Positions 63,812 through 64,000 of a stretch of 64,000 nucleotides of DNA are shown piece by piece. The notes under the pieces were generated by a model that was given only the letters and a program-made list of their open reading frames with translations, was not told the DNA's origin and made no database searches. Position 1 is the first letter of the stretch; each line of letters begins with the position of its first letter. The stretch comes from Zeugodacus cucurbitae (lineage: Eukaryota; Arthropoda; Insecta; Diptera; Tephritidae): positions 82,126,001 through 82,190,000 of the forward strand of contig NC_071667.1 in the NCBI RefSeq assembly GCF_028554725.1. Reading direction: 5' to 3'. Made by a program: the position numbers and the translations under genes.

Positions 63812-64000
63812 AATTAGTCAAATATTCATGTAATAAGAAATTATAAATCAGTTATTTGGTGATATTGAGAAACGCACTTTCGATGCCACACTTTCTAGCA
63901 AACCAAAGACAAGGCCTTCCACTTTTAATTACGCATAACCTTACTAGAGCGGATTTCATGCTAACCTCGCATTGCATTTTAATATTACTTTTAATAGGGC
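63812..64000. other. Non-coding end of window
   Basis: AT-rich sequence. Nothing recognised. Confidence 0.4.

Overview
The window reads as AT-rich, non-coding nuclear DNA from a higher fly (Brachycera; a tephritid-like fruit fly is my best guess). The signs are frequent CAA/TTG and CAG runs, several mariner-type fossils, fly-style interspersed repeats and splice signals with Drosophila-like consensus. I find no convincing host protein-coding exon, tRNA, rRNA, CRISPR array or bacterial-type feature. The longest open frames are low-complexity or chance frames in unexplained DNA.

The most informative host signal is on the minus strand. At about 63,782, 52,996, 42,608 and 13,545 a pyrimidine tract ends in YAG and is followed at once by a strong 5' splice site (GTAAGT, GTGAGT or GTAAGC). 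A fifth, weaker case is at 30,987 (CAG/GTATGC). This back-to-back arrangement is the signature of recursive splice sites (ratchet points, zero-length exons) known from giant Drosophila introns. The spacing is roughly 10 to 17 kb. I infer that most of the window lies inside one very long intron of a minus-strand gene whose exons are outside the window; the gene cannot be identified from here.

Layout. 1-4,100: non-coding, with a near-perfect 46-bp foldback at 1,490-1,604. 4,140-4,890: broken RNase H and C-terminal part of a non-LTR retrotransposon, minus strand. 7,320-8,310: degenerate tandem array rich in CGATA/ATCGAT. 11,431-12,568: a 1.1-kb repeat with short inverted ends. 15,075, 19,571 and 24,303: three internally deleted copies of one mariner-like element. 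30,980-32,250: a CpG/GC-rich island that may hold an alternative promoter or first exon. 42,700-43,440: a second CGATA-rich stretch next to a ratchet point. 47,341-47,567: a mariner-derived MITE still carrying the end of a transposase. 50,600-51,010: a fly repeat built of about 160-bp units. 52,216-52,590 and 62,776-63,480: degenerate tandem repeats, each a few hundred bases downstream (minus sense) of a ratchet point. 55,252-55,830: a broken DDE transposase of a second Tc1/mariner lineage. 58,138-58,266: three copies of a 43-bp repeat.

The mobile elements are all dead fragments. Any function here is more likely in RNA processing of the host intron (ratchet points) and possibly in chromatin organisation (CGATA arrays, GA tracts, GC island) than in encoded protein.
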